Assembly: GCF_018991925.1 (NCBI RefSeq)
Contig: NW_024735381.1
Location: 657,501-721,500 of the forward strand
From: Homarus americanus
Taxonomy: Eukaryota; Arthropoda; Malacostraca; Decapoda; Nephropidae
DNA: 64,000 nucleotides
Direction of reading: 5' to 3'
The notes under the pieces were generated by a model. It worked only from the letters and a program-made list of their open reading frames with translations. It did not search any database and was not told where the DNA came from. The translations under genes and the position numbers were made by a program. Of this stretch, positions 37,796 through 52,700 are shown one piece after another. Within the stretch, counting starts at the first letter, position 1; every line of letters begins with the position of its first letter.

Positions 37796-40700
37796 CCAGC
37801 CCTAATTATTATTATTATTATTATTACCCCCCAGGCCCCAATGTGGGTCAGTGACCTGTGCCCGGGTGGGCTAATCCACGTAAAAACAAAAACAAGAAGT
37901 AAGTGTGTACTCTAACTGCCCTAACGTATCGTTCTGGACTTGACAGAGCCTTTCCAGAACCCCCTAAAATCGATTTCAGCACCCCCTGGGGATCCTTACA
38001 CCCCAGGTTAAGAAACGCTGTTCTAATATGTCAACAACAAATACAAAATAAACACCCAAATGAACCGAGTCAGATGACCATCGACTGCTGTGTGTTTGCT
38101 GACGGTCAGTATAATATTTTATTCACCGGGTAAGCAAGATTAAATGCATTCAATATTTCGGGTTGAGAGGTCATTCTTATAGCCAAAAAGACATCGTTTA
38201 ATAGTTCTTATACTAACAAAGCTTCTCGGTGTTAATTTAATGTTGGGCCAGTTATTCCCAGGTCTTGGGGGACAAATTAGCCATGGTAATATAATAACTT
38301 ACCAAAAATATGATAACTGGTTTGTGTTTTGGTACGGAGAGAAAGGATCGATCATGTCTTCTCCTTGCATTTATTTTTCTACAAGTCTCTTTGAACAACA
38401 GACCCGCCGTGGTAACTAAATTCTCCCTGTGCTGTTGTTTTTTTTTTCGTTTTATTTCCTCATTCTAGTGTGTGTTTTTTCTTATAGGAGACTGCAACAT
38501 TATTGTGTTTTTTTTTATCCAAAGTCATCGATGGGTTAAAGTATATTCTCTTGCTTGGAAGTGAGAAAAACTGACGATGATGAATTTTGAGACATAATAA
38601 TCCGGTGTGTATGTTGCTGAAGACTCGTATCCAAAGTTCCTAAGCAGACGACACTTTTGGTTATCTCTGCTACTTAGACAGAGAGACAGACAGACAGACA
38701 GACAGGTACAAACTCGACAAAAGATCGAGGGAACACTGTCTAAGGATATAGTGAAAGATAGGGTATTAAATATCTCTCACTCACTCCCGACAAACATAAT
38801 CCTCAGCAGTCTCGTGCGGCAGGGGAAATAATTCAAATTGTCTTTCAGGAACAACGGTAGCAGGTCAGGCTCATACATAAGATTGTATAGTACACTTATA
38901 CTGTGTACACTGCTTTCAAGCGACTCTTAATGCGGTGACATGGAAGTGAATCAATTGTACCCACACACAAACACACACACACACACACACTCACAAATGT
39001 ATCCCAAAAATAATGAATAAGAAAAATTGGAAGTTTACGAGGTGCTGACCTTATAAACCGGTAAAAAACAACACCAAATAAACATGATCACACACCACAG
39101 AAAAAAAGAAAAATAATGAATTCGCTGAAACAAACAATCGAACATACCGTGACGCATCCATTATGTTAATATGAGACATCAACTCTCTAGGGCTGTCATA
39201 CTGATCTAGAGGTATACTGTTGTAAGTGGTGGCTATTGATTTCGGACTGAGGCATTCACTTAAATTCTCTCTTCACTTCTCCCTCCTCTTTTCCTCTTCT
39301 TCCATCCCCTTCCTCCACTCTCTCTTCCTTCCTTCCCTTCCCTTTCTCCTCCTCTTCCTTCTTCCTCTTCCACACCCTTCCTCCCCTTACTTCCTTCCCC
39401 AAGCCATCCTCTTCCTGCCCTCTTCCTCAATATTAAAAGGGGCGTCACCCTGAACTAATCGAAACAACATGCTGGTAAGAAAATGACTCACTCACTACTA
39501 TACTGTGCTCCACTCAGACCTGGTCGCCCCACTGCCTAAGTCGTGACTCTATCTCTCCTCATCAATCTTCCTCTCATCTTTACTTCAGGTGAGTTAGGTG
39601 TTTATTTATTAAGGTAAAAATTTTGAGTGTGGGTGATAAGGAATTAATTTTATATAGTGTGTGTGGGTGTCGAGAGTAAGAGTGTAGAGTGTAAGTGTGA
39701 AGTGTTTCTACGTGTTGTCTTGGTTTCTTTCTTTTTTTTACCACTTTCTACACTTAACTTGAACCACTTTCCCTTTTATCTCTACCCTCCCATACAACTG
39801 TAAACGAGGAATAGGGATACTGAATAAATGATAAGATGTTTATGGAATTTTTTTTTGTATTTTATAATATATCCTCTTGTGCTTTATTATATGACTTAAT
39901 GTTGAATAAAATAACGTCCACTACTAAAGAAAAAGTTCATTGCTTTACTTCTGAAATTGACTTCGATATGAATGTTACCGCAGACAGTGGCTAGTTTACT
40001 GTGCACCACATACTCATTCTATTAGCCAGTAGCTCAGAAGGAATAACAGAGTAGAGGCCACAAAGGGTGTGTATAACAGAGCTCAGTGGTCAGGATATTG
40101 TAGCATTGAATGTTACACTGCAAACAGCATTTCCAGTGTCCTAGGCTAAGTATATACGACCCTGAAATGGGGAGAGGGTCATTTAGGAAGGAATTTCAGA
40201 ATAATTGCAGGACAAAAGACGGGCCGTATACAGGCTGACTATGACTGTGGTGTCGAACAGATGGCCGTGGCGAGGATGGTGCAGCAGCTTTGTCCCCCAA
40301 ACTGACACACATGAGGACCTACTTTAAAATTACTACGTTAAGTTTTACCTAAGTTTAACAAAATCTTACTCACGACACGACATAATGTTTCCATCGTAAC
40401 CAAATCTCTCCCCACCCCCTACTGAAATAAAAGCAGTCATCAAAACACATTAGTGGACCCTCCAACCAAGAGATTCCTTCAAGGGTTTCAGCCAAACGTA
40501 AAATGTCTCTCTTTCAATTTCTCCGGAACCAAAAACTGACTGAGGTGAAAGTAAGCAGACACACGTGATTAATAGAGTGAATGGGACAATGTAAGTTTAA
40601 TAAAAGAGCATTGTAAAAAAATAGTGATTCAGTAAAATGGTGTTTGTAATATTGATGGTGATAATGATTTTGAAAAAGATGATAAGAAGAAGAAGAAGAA

Positions 40701-42231
40701 GATAATGGTGGGGGGGGGAGGGAGAGCACTATGATGGACATAATTAACCTCATCCATTATAATGTCTGAATATTTTAAACAATAAAGAGTGTATAAGAGC
40801 CGCAAGCTCTGGCACTGTGTACTCGACATTCACCATAAACAATGGCACCAAACCTAAATCTACCATCAGCACCCCATTAAACATTTTAGTGCCACTGTGG
40901 GTGCTCTCTTGTTTACATCTATAAATCCAAACAAAAGTGGGTAAAAGTCGGTGACTGAGTTAACGTTACACGTTTTCGAAATATGCCTCGTGGTTAAAAC
41001 ATTCATCTGTCACGTCAGGGCTTTGGGTTGATTAAATGTAACCAATAATCGGAAATAAAAGTACGATCTGTTTTTAGAGTTTATCAATTTAATGTCAGTC
41101 TCCATATTTATTCTTAGGCGTCTTCAGCTCATAGTTAATTGAGAGCCTTATGTCCCAGAGATCAAGTAATCTTCAACATCTTTCACTGGAGATCTGGACC
41201 TTATGAGGACACAACTACTAAGTGGGTTTAATCCCAAGACACTGAATTCCAACGATGAAAGTAACGACGTCAACACTGGATCCCACGAGATAGGAAAGCA
41301 CACAGGAAAAGATCAACTACCAGATGGCTCAATCAGATAGAGACATTTGGGACTATTAACATCTTCACTACTGGACTATTAACACCTTCACTACTAGACT
41401 ATTGACACCTTCCCTACAGGACGCTACTTTTAATATTTTATTTCGTTAACGCCAGACGATTTTTTTTTCAAGACAGAGCCCCCCCCCCCGTACGGAAGGG
41501 GTTAAGCAGACAAGGAGGATTCAAGATATGGTCAGGTGAACATATATAAAACAGCAGTGAGGAATTTGTTGGGGAGAACATGTTGTAGATTGGTGATGCT
41601 CACCTGTGTGCTGTAGCAAGACTAAGCCAGATTTGGGACTGTCTTGTGGAGGTGCCATAAATTAACACATCTTTAACAGTGGTAAGAATGAATGAATGAA
41701 TGAATGACAATGAATGTGTGTGTGTGTGTGTGTGTGTATAAGAGAGAGAGAGAGAGATTTTCCTGCCATCCTGCATTAAGCTGGATAAGCCTTGATATAA
41801 TTAGGAAATAGTTACTGAGTCATCGATTCAATTCAGTAACTCTTATGCTCAGAGACCAATACGGCTCTGAAAGTCATTTAACATTTAATGCTTTAATTCA
41901 CTCCACTCAACACACCTTGCTGGGTTGTCAATCTTAGTGTATACGAGGTTTCGAGACACACTCTTATTCTCCCACAAGAGGACTTTCTAGACATTCTGCA
42001 ATAATTCCTATGACAGCAAATAACCGACTCACCTAGCAGACCGACAGGCAATCTCTGCTTTTAATAGATGTGGGAGTTCCAGCTGAGTGCCACCATGGGT
42101 CAGCAGTGCCCTGTCATCGTGTGAAAAAAAAGTTCTCATCCCACCCTTTGTCCAGTTCATGACGTTATCAAACAGCTGGGGTAACAGAACATAACCTTGG
42201 GTATACAGGAACACTTCACAGTCCTCAGCTT

Positions 42232-42391
<160 letters not shown>

Positions 42392-43168
42392 CAATACGCT
42401 TAAAGGTTATTTCCTTCATATATTGTGTCAGATGTTTGCTGTAGGTACTAAGTACCATCACATACCGTTTAGATATAGTCTCTTCCCCGAGATTTTCCTC
42501 GATCAACAGTCATAACAAGTTTCAACAAATGAATTGAAGATAGATGTTTTATCGTGCTGGTATGATTTACGTAGACAGACAGACAGACAGACAGACATCA
42601 AAACGAAATCGAATGCATTCCCGGCACAGTCGTATCGCTTTAAGTTATAACAAGGAAGTCTTTCTGTACACTTCAGATAAGAGACAGACATCCGGACAGA
42701 GAAACAGACAGACAGAGAGCCGGTCAAGTTTTCCTTCCAGGCTCACGGTTTGAGTACCATCCATCAATAACTCAAATCTTGCACATTGTCGCCATCTGCT
42801 CTGAGATTAGAAAACCGATTATATTCCAGGATTGTTGTTGTGGAGTGATGACATACAATAACCTCTCCAATGAGTGAAACTACGGCCGTGTCCAAGGATT
42901 GGCAGGTATAGCTTTCCAACTGGTTATGGTTCCTGACTCCATTGCAAGACCATCGGTTACAGTTGCAGGGATTGGTTATCGAGTAGTCAAGGATGGTACG
43001 TAACATCCCTGCAATGATATCAGTTGCAGGAGTACTGGCTGCCTGGAGGGTCTGGATGGTTAGGGCGACGATTCCACTTTTTGAAGATATTGATGCCCAG
43101 CCCAGTGGTGAGTACGGGTATAGTTAGTCAAGTAGATTGTTGGGTGTATCAAAGTTCAGATACTTGTT

Positions 43169-43174
43169 ACACAC

Positions 43175-43207
<33 letters not shown>
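43169..43207. repeat. (CA)n
   Basis: Run with one CG step, followed by ACACAACACA. Confidence 0.9.
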
Positions 43208-43208
<1 letters not shown>

Positions 43209-43387
43209 CACAACACAACACACACAGAGTAAATATCATTACATAAACCAGATCCTGACAATTACCCAGTTATAAAGACTTTATATAAGAAATCTTCGCG
43301 TCACACTCTCTGCACAGTGCTCAACTAACCTGAGATGATCCTTTATGATTTAAAGCACCTCAGAACCTCTGCTAACACGTCCACACA

Positions 43388-43394
43388 CAGAGAG

Positions 43395-43486
<92 letters not shown>
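43388..43486. repeat. (GA)n just upstream of first visible channel exon
   Basis: 99-base GA run with AA interruptions; the acceptor pyrimidine tract starts right after it. Confidence 0.95.
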
Positions 43487-43488
<2 letters not shown>

Positions 43489-43513
43489 CCTTCCTTCCCT
43501 CTTGTGTTGACAG

Positions 43514-43723
43514 ACTGGCCTGTGTACTCCTTCAATTCTGGCGATGGACAAGGCGACACAAAAACGCGGCTGAGCTTATGGGTATTCGACGCTCTAGGAG
43601 CCGAGGAGCCCCCCGTCGTCGACTCCCTCACCGTCTGTCTCTGGTTCCAGGCTGTCACCTTCCTCGAATTCAGCACCATCTTTAGTTATATGGATGTGAA
43701 CCTCAATCATGACTTCTTTCTTC
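43514..43723 (+). CDS. Exon: N-terminal half of pentraxin-like domain
   Basis: The acceptor is a pyrimidine run ending in TTGACAG at 43513, directly after a long GA microsatellite; the donor is GTGAGT at 43724. The exon opens with two bases that complete a codon from an upstream exon. The peptide has the pentraxin pattern: SLTVCLWFQA (one conserved Cys of the domain) followed by STIFSYMDVN and a hydrophobic strand, as in the first beta-sheet of pentraxin/laminin-G folds. It ends with one base of an Arg codon that is completed by the GT opening the exon at 44297. No in-frame ATG lies close upstream, so this is an internal exon and the signal peptide must lie further 5'. Confidence 0.75.
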
Positions 43724-46700
43724 GTGAGTATGTGGCAACTGTTCTCATAATGGCTTCATTCTTCGTGAGCAAATGGTGACTGCACCTTGCTAGTGGACGT
43801 ACAATGTTCTTCCATTGTGAGTCTTTCCATTAAGTCTTCAGCTAACTAGTTGATGATGATGATGCCCCAGGTGGCGTTTGGTTGTTGATTTACCGATATG
43901 AAGCGTGTGATTAAATCTACTGTACGTGTTATAGTTTATATTCTGATTACCATTTGTGATCTGTAAATGTAATGTAAGTGTAGTTTGATAGCTTAAGCGA
44001 TACAGTGATCTCTCTTAGCTGTAGTTTGAGTATATCGCATTTTTTCCAGTTATACATCAAAATGTTGTAGTTTTCTTTTTCAAATGCTTCCACTACTAAG
44101 GTTATTTGTACCATTCAGTGTAGTTAAAGATGTCATTTGCTGTATATCTTATATTTTTTTCATGTTATGGATAAGAAGTCCTGGATCGAAGTTGAATGTT
44201 CTTCCTAGTCGAATTTATAGGGTCTTGAATCTTTTATCGTTGTTTGCTTCGGTAAAATCTGATAAGTTTTTCAATTTTATTTCTGTTTTTCTTTAGGTGT
44301 GTTTCCCGATAATATAAAATTATCATATAAGAGAAAACGCTTCCCAGAGTTTGGGGGATGGCCGCTGGTGCCTCTGTGGTGGTACTCGACTTGCATGGTA
44401 CTGCAGCCGGGTGGTATTGAACTGTGGCTGGACGGGGAGAGCCGGGTAGGTGCCGCTAACATTAGTCACTCCCCACTCACTGGCATGCTGGTTGTGGGTC
44501 AGGAGCAGGACCAGATCGACGCAGGCTACACCAAGGAACAGCCCTGGGTCAGGTGACAGGACTGACGCTTTGGGATGTAGCTCTTGCGCCTCAGCAGCTC
44601 CGCATCTGGGCCGCCTGCGGGATGCCCAAAGTGGCGCCTCTGCTCTCCTGGACCAACCCAATGTGGACAATACACAACGAAACAGGCTACATAACACAAC
44701 ACAGTGAAGGACCGTGTAGCCGCAGGAAGACCATAAATAATAGTGTTTCTGTTCACTGCGAAGATGTCTTGGGGAGATGCCAAGGAGTTTCTTTCCTTAA
44801 CAGGCCTGAAGATGGCGGCTCCTCAAAATGAAGAAGAAATAAAGGCCATATCCACAATTATAAAGAAAAAACAGTATCTTTGCGGCTCCGGCTTCATTGA
44901 AAACTCGAGCGTTTGGCTGGGCCTCATGGTCAATCCCAAAACAGGCAAAGTTGAAGATACTGAAGGCCAGGAGGTTCAGTTTGCAATAATATACAAAAAG
45001 CATCCAACTTTTATGCATATCGTGCAGCTTCAATCTGAGGAATGGATAGTGCTGGATGACCATCTCAAGTTGTGTTTTGTTGGGATTCAACAGGGAAGTA
45101 AGGAAACGTTTCACCTCCGTGGCCTTTGTGATGAAGATGATTCGGGACGTACATCCTTCGTCTTGGCTGTACACCCAGAGAGTGGCATCTACTTCCATGG
45201 TTACAAACATCTGCGCATATCTAAGGACTCCAACAGTCCTCGCTGGTGTCTTCGCCAAGCGAGTTCTAAGGTCATGGCCTGTGTCAACTTAGACATCCCT
45301 CCACTTGGACGTCACCAGTGGCACTTACAGAAGGAAATTTGTGGCACCAAAGCAAATTCAACCATCTCTCTCAAACTCAGCAGGTGCACTGAAGTTCAGT
45401 ACACCTGCACTGACGCTTCCTGTATTGACCTAGCGAAGGTGTGTGACTCTGATTTTGACTGTGCAGATCGCTCGGATGAAATCGGGTGCATAACAGCCCT
45501 GGTACCGGACAACTACATGGATTCCTCCCCACCGTCTTACCCTCTGTTGGTCACTGCTGAACTGATCGTGGGAGAATGACAAAGTTCAACCTTCTAAGCA
45601 TGACGCTTGGTCTAAACATGGAAGTGAAATTGTTCTGGAGAGACCCTGGTAACCTTCCAGCACCTCAAGCCCAACACAACCATGAACGTCAAAACGATGC
45701 CGAAGAGAGAGGTTAGTGGTGGCGTGGGTATGTCTTCCTTTCCTTTTCTTATTATATAACTAGTTTCCCTTTTGAATAAAAGAATAAATTGATTGAATAA
45801 ATATTTCATTTAGAATGTAATATCATTTGTTCATAAATAAGAATGTATTTAAGTATTATGTTACTGCTTTAATTAAAAGTCTCTCTTCTTTTCTTTCTTC
45901 TCTCTCACTTTATTGAAAGGAACGTTTAGAAAACCCTTCTTCTCATACTGTATTAAGTCCTATATACATACAGTATATACATCGATAACCGACTCATATA
46001 GGGGAATGCTTAAAGTCTCGTTGGTTATAAATCAAGCTATCGAAGCAATTAATCACATAAGAATATAACAAATTCAGGGGTTAGAGACCGGCAAACCCCC
46101 AACACTCCATCTAGATAGATAGATCACTATCACTATCTCTATCCTCTAAGTACCGCCCACTAGTTTAACACCAATTGTAGGTAAATTACTGGAAATGATA
46201 ATTCGAAACTCAGTTCGAAATCACCTCGAGAAACACAAATTGATCAATGATTCCCAGCATAGCATCATAAGTGGGCATTCATGTCTGATAAATCTATTTA
46301 CATTCTTTTCAACTGTGTTTGAATCAGTGAATGACGGACATGATTATGGTGTGGTATACCTCGACTTTAGTAAAGCCTCCGACAGTCTACCACAAAAGAC
46401 TGATACGTGAAGTGGAGGCTCATGGAATTGGAAGATAGGTTCTAAACTGGAGTAGGGTGTGGTTACAGGACAATAAAACAGAGAATCCGTATTAATGGCT
46501 CCAAATCCGATTGGGGTAACGTCACTAGTGGAGTACCCCACCATTACGATTTATTATAAGAACATAAGAACATAAGAAAATAAGGAGTCTGCAATAGGCC
46601 GGTTGATGTGCAAGTCTGCATGGCAGCTCCTGTCGAGAGTTACTACCACTCTATCATCCATGAATCTATCTTGCCTCCTTTTAAAACTTTCCAGCATTCC

Positions 46701-49700
46701 ACCACTTACTACAAAGTTGCTAAGCTTGTTCCACTCGTCCACCACCCTATTTGTGAACCAGTTCCTTCCTATCTCCCTCCTAAACCTAAACTTATCCAAC
46801 TTAAATCCGTTGCTACGAGTCCTATCCTGCTCGGATATTATAAGAACTTTATCTATATCGCCTTTATTGATTCCTTTTACCCACTTAGATACTTCTATCA
46901 TATCTCCCCGCACTCTTCGTCTTTCTAGGGAATGCAAGTTAAGTTTCTTTAACCTATCTTGATACGGAAGGTTTCTAAGTCCCGGAATCATTTTCGTCAT
47001 TCTTCGCTGCACCGACTCCAGTGAATTGATATCAATTCTATAATAAGGGCACCAGAACTGAACCGCATAATCGAGGTGCGGCCTGACAAACGCAAGATAT
47101 AGTTGCAATAAGACCTCTGCACTCTTATTACTTACCCTTCTAGATATAAAACCTAATACCCTGTTTGCATTATTTCGAACATTAACGCACTGTTTTCTAG
47201 GCCGTTGGTCCGGGCTTACAAGTACCCCTAAGTCTCTTTCACAAGCCAACCTCTCTAGGTTGATGTTGTTAAGGCTGTATACATTGACAGTATTTATTCT
47301 TCCAATATTAAGTACACTGCACTTGCTGGTGTTGAATTTAATTTGCCATTTCTCTGACCACTCCTGCAGTTTATTTAAATCTTCCTGTAGTGCATTTGCA
47401 TCCTGCCCTGAATTAATCTGCCGCCCTATTTTGGTGTCATCCGCAAACTTGCTTATGTCACTGCTGATCCCAGTATCTAGATCGTTTAAGTAGATTATGA
47501 ACAAGAGTGGGCCCAGTACTGACCCCTGGGGAACCCCACTGGTTACACAGCTCCACTCAGATTTAACACCAACTTCGCTGACCCTCTGTGTTCTATCGGT
47601 GAGCCACGATTTTATCCAATTTAAAACATTCCCCTCGATACCATGAGCCTTAACGTTTCTCAGAAGCCTCTGATGTGGTACTCTGTCAAACGCTTTGCTT
47701 AAGTCTAAGTAAATAACATCGTAATTTTCATCATTATCTACTACCTCGAAGACTTTCCTAAAAAACGTAAGCAGATTTGTTAGACAAGATTTTCCCTTTG
47801 TAAACCCATGTTGAGAGTCGTACATTAATTTTCTTTTCTAAATGGGATCGAATGCTATTTGCTATAATTGATTCAAGAAATTTCCCCACTACTGACGTCA
47901 AACTAATCGGCCGGTAATTTGACGCTGGTGCTCTGTCTCCCTTTTTGAATATGGGTACTACATTTGCCTGTTTCCACAAGTCTGGCACAACTCCCGTGTA
48001 TAATGATTTTGTAAATAAATTTACGAGGGGTCCGCTAATCTGTTTCTTACACCTTTTCAAAACTCGAGGGAAAATTTCATCAGGCCCTGGGGATTTTGTT
48101 TTCTTTAATTTATTTATCTTATTAAGAACATCCTATTTTGTGATCGTGATATTCTTTAATTTCTCTTCTTCATTTCCCCTAAATATCAGCTCCACCTCTG
48201 GCATTTCCCTTTTAATTTCTTCTGTGAAAACTGATAAAAAATTAGCTGGTCAATGCTTTGCTCATTTCCTCACTGTCATCGATCACTTCCCCTCTCCCTG
48301 ACTTCAAAGGCCCAACTTTGTCCTTGACCTTTGTCCTATATAGCCTGGAAAAATCACGCTGGAGAGCTTCAAATATTGGTTTGGTGGATATGTGAGCAAT
48401 AGGGGTTGGGTGCAAACGGGACTGCCCAGTATGGGTCAATAGGCCCGCTGTAGGTTCCTCCATACTCTTATGATATATCTCTGTCGTGCACACTGTCACG
48501 CAAGAAAACAAAGAAGACATATAAACTAAGCATAATAAGCCTTAAATAAGGAATGTAAAGCATGAATTAAGTGTTACTTACCTATAAGAACATAAGAAAA
48601 TAAGGAGTTCGCAATAGGCCGGTTGGCCTGTGCATGGCAGCTCCTGTCGAGAGTTACTACCACTCTCTATCATCCATGAATCTATCTAGCCTCCTTTTGA
48701 AACTTTCCAGAGTTCCCGCACTTACTACAAAGTTGCTAAGCTTGTTCCACTCGTCCACCACACTATTTGTGAACCAGTTTCTTCCTATCTCCCTCCTAAA
48801 CCTAAACTTATCCAACTTGAATCCGTTGCTCCGAGTCCTATCCTGCTCGGATATTATAAGAACTTTATCTATATCCCCTTTATTAATTCATTTCACCCAC
48901 TTAAATACTTCTATCATATCTCCGCACTCTTTGTCTTTCTAGGGAATGCAAGTTATGTTTCTTTAACCTATCCTGATATGGAAGGTTTCTAAGTCCCGGA
49001 ATCATTTTTGTCATTCTTCGCTGCACCGACTCTAGTGAATTTATATCCATTCTATAATAAGGGCACCAGAACTGAACCGCATAATCGAGGTGCGGCCTGA
49101 CTAACGCAAGATATAGTTGCAATAAGACCTCTGCACTCTTGTTACTTACACTTCTAGATATAAAACCCAATACTCTGTTTGCCTTATTTCAAACATTAAC
49201 GCACTGTTTTCTAGGCCGTAGGTCCGGGCTTACAAGTACCCCTAGGTCTCTTTCACAAGTCGATTCTCTAGGTTGATGTTGTTAAGGCTGTAAACATTAT
49301 CAGTATTTGTTCTTCCAATATTAAGCACGCTGCACTTGCTGGTGTTGAATTTCATTTGCCATTTTACAGACCACCCCTGCAGTTTATTTAGATCCTCCTG
49401 TAATGCATTTGCATCCTGCCCTGAATTAATCTGCTGCCCTATTTTGGTGTCATCCGCAAACTTGCTTATGTCACTGCTGATCCTAGTACCTAGATCGTTT
49501 ATGTAGATTATGAACAAGAGTGGGCCTAGTACTGACCCCTGGGGAACCCCACTGGTTACACGGCCCCACTTCAGATTTAACACCATCTAAGCTGACCCTC
49601 TGCGTTCTATCGGTGAGCCATGATTTTATCCAATTTAAAACTTCTCGATACTGTGAGCCATAATTTTTCTCAGAAGCCTCTGATGCGGTACTCTGTCAAA

Positions 49701-52700
49701 TGCTTTGCTAAAGTCTAAGTAAATAACATTGTAATTTTCGTCATTATCTACTACCTCGAAGACTTTCCTAAAAAACGTCAGATGATTTGTTAGACAAGAT
49801 TTTCCCTTTGTAAACCCATGTTGAGAGTCGTAGATTAATTTGCTTTTCTCTAGATGCTACCGGATGCTATCTGCTATAATTGATTCAAGAAATTTCCCCA
49901 CTACTGACGTCAAACTGATCGGCCTGTAATTTGACCCTGATGCTCTGTCTCCCTTTTTTAATATGGGCAATACAGTTGCCTGTTTCCACAAGTCTGGCAC
50001 AACTCCAGTGTCTAACGTGATTGTTAATAAGTTTACGAGGGGTCCACTAATCTGTTCCCTACTCTCCTTCAAGACTCGAGGGAAAATTTCATCCGGCCCT
50101 GGGGATTTTGTCTTCTTTAGTTTATTTATCTTGTTAAGAACATCCTCTTTTCTGGAATTTCATCTCGAATTTCTTCTGTGAAAACTGATAAGAAGTAGCT
50201 GTTCAATGCTTTGCTTATTTCTCCACTGCCATTTATCACTTCTCCCTCCTGACTTTAAAGGCCCAACTTTGTTCTTGACCTTTGTTCTATATACCTGGAA
50301 AAATCCCTTGGGATTCGCCTTAGATTCTCCTATTATTTTGATTTCATAGTCTCTCTTTGCTTTCCTATTCTGACCTGACCTAACCTGCTCCAAGCTAACC
50401 TAACCTAACCTGACCTGACCTGACCTGCTCTAACTTAACCTGACCTGACATGACCGCACTTGGCCTGACCTACTCTAACCTGGTGAAGACGTCACAGCAG
50501 TTGTTGGCGATGAAGTCACAGCAGTTGGTGATGACGTCATAACCGTTGGTGATTGATCTCAACATCACCAGGTGTGGCGTCCAGAAATAACCATCTCCAA
50601 CGGTCCTGAGCCTCCTACCATTCAGCTGGACCTGGAGGTTGAGTGTCAAGGTCGTGGTACCCCAGTTGTGAACGGTAACTACTGACCTTGTGTTTATATT
50701 AAGGGAACTTTGTCTTTGTCTGTGGGAAATTAGTAAAATATATTAATTAATACAGATTATTTCCTTCCATTAAGGTTATTTATTACTGATCTGCTCGTTC
50801 AAGTTAATCCTTGTTAAATATTTTACTATTCTAATATAACGATTTGTTGATTATTGACCCAGTGGTGCCAACTGATTCAGGGATACCAACCCCATGTGGT
50901 AACTTAATGTTTTGTTTTTTCAATTGAAATACATCATCTTGTTGACTCCTCGAGATGATGTACGGAAAAATCATCAGCATAACCAAATGCTTTGTTTATA
51001 CTCTTGGTTGTTTAGTGTTATTATTAATTGAGGCTCTTTGTAGATAGTACTGTACACACAATAACACACACACACGGAATAGTGATGTTATTATGACTCA
51101 AATATTCCTAGAGTCTTTATGGCTGGATGGATGAATTATTCACGTAGGATCAATAACGCTTTAAAAGGGTCCCTCACAAAAGATTAAAACGTAAAGTGCA
51201 GGAAACCGTATTGGGGTGGGATCTCAAATGGATTATAGCGTGGTTAACTGACAGGTAACAGAGAGTCAGCATCAATGGCACCAAATATGACGCTGTTAAC
51301 GTCTAGGGAGAAACAGAAGAACCAGATATTAGCTAAACAATGGACACAAATCCGGACTGAGAAATATTTAGGTGGTAATGATAACTTGGAACCTTAAACC
51401 AGGTCAGCAACGTGTTTATGCTCGCAACAAGGCATTCAGAGGAGGATGGCGAGACATTAGGAACCTTGTGTATAGAGACAGATCAAAAAAACTTGAATTT
51501 GCAGGCTCTTGGGAGATGTAGAGTGAGGGGCAATATTGTCGACGTGTGAAAATGGAAAATGTGATTAAATGAAGATGATATGACAATGGTACTTCAGTTA
51601 TCAAACCTAGAGCGGACACGTTAGTAGTTGTAAGAATTGGTTTGGAAATAGAATTATGAAAGAGTGAACAAATTACCAAACACCGTTATTAACTCGAACT
51701 CAGTGGGAAGCTTAAATTATAGGATGGACAGATGCAGTATATGGGTGATAAGGGTTGGGTGTAGAGGACTGCCTATAGTAGGGGCAATTTTCTTCTTTCT
51801 TCGTATTCCTAACACTCCAGGAGGTACAAGAGCACAGTTAGTAGTGATCATAAGCGTTACATCATGAGATCGATCTTTACTTGTTACATTACCTCCCCTC
51901 AATAGGAGCTATGCAATGTCCAGGAGCAGTGTTTAGAGCTATACCGTAAAGTTATTTTCAGAAGCTATACCATAGAGCTAGATTAAGAAATTTCGTTACA
52001 CGCACAACGTTTCTTGTACGAGGCTTTTTGATATCAACGAAGGTCTCTAAACGCTGAAGAACTACCCAGTCACAGTTTTTTTGATTTGTTCTGATTACCC
52101 GTAAAAAGTTATGTAAATTTCGGTGATGAATTTTTTGTCATTGCTTCAGACGTACACACACAAAGTTAACACAGGTACAAGAAAGTTTTGATCTTTGGAC
52201 GACTTGTTTTTGTAGGTTACATGTACACTGGCCAAGAAAACCCGCTGGTGCTGACAGCGAACCTCAAGTCTACCGTGTACTGCGACTTCCAGCTGAGATG
52301 GTACCCCTGGGACGAACAACACTGTTATGTCTTGTTCAAGGTTACTTCTCTCTCTGTTTCTTTTACTGTATAATATGAATCATAAAGGTATGACTAATAC
52401 TAACTCTCTCTCACTTTCTCTCTCCCTTTGTATTATATAAATTGAGTTACAATGGTGATACAGGGGAAGAACGGTATCAGATGAAGTCAGCCCTTGGGAG
52501 AACTCGTCCCTAAGATAAATCGCCCGGCCTGCAAGGCCCTGGGAAATCCCATCCTCAAGAGAACCCGGCCATGTAATTTTCTGTTTATCGGCATAAAGTA
52601 AGTATCATCACACAATTTTCTCGTAACTGTATTCGCCTCGGGAGATGTCAGTACCGCAGTTGCGGTCCTACCGGCAGAAAAGCATCACACTAAAGAGCTT

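Noticed and set aside
42764..43006. Minus-strand 80-codon Cys/Asn-rich frame
   Set aside because: No recognisable domain, no splice or start support.
46137..51870. One old plus-strand RT element split by later insertions
   Set aside because: The two plus-strand fragments overlap in the same RT region and a channel exon lies between them, so they are separate insertions.
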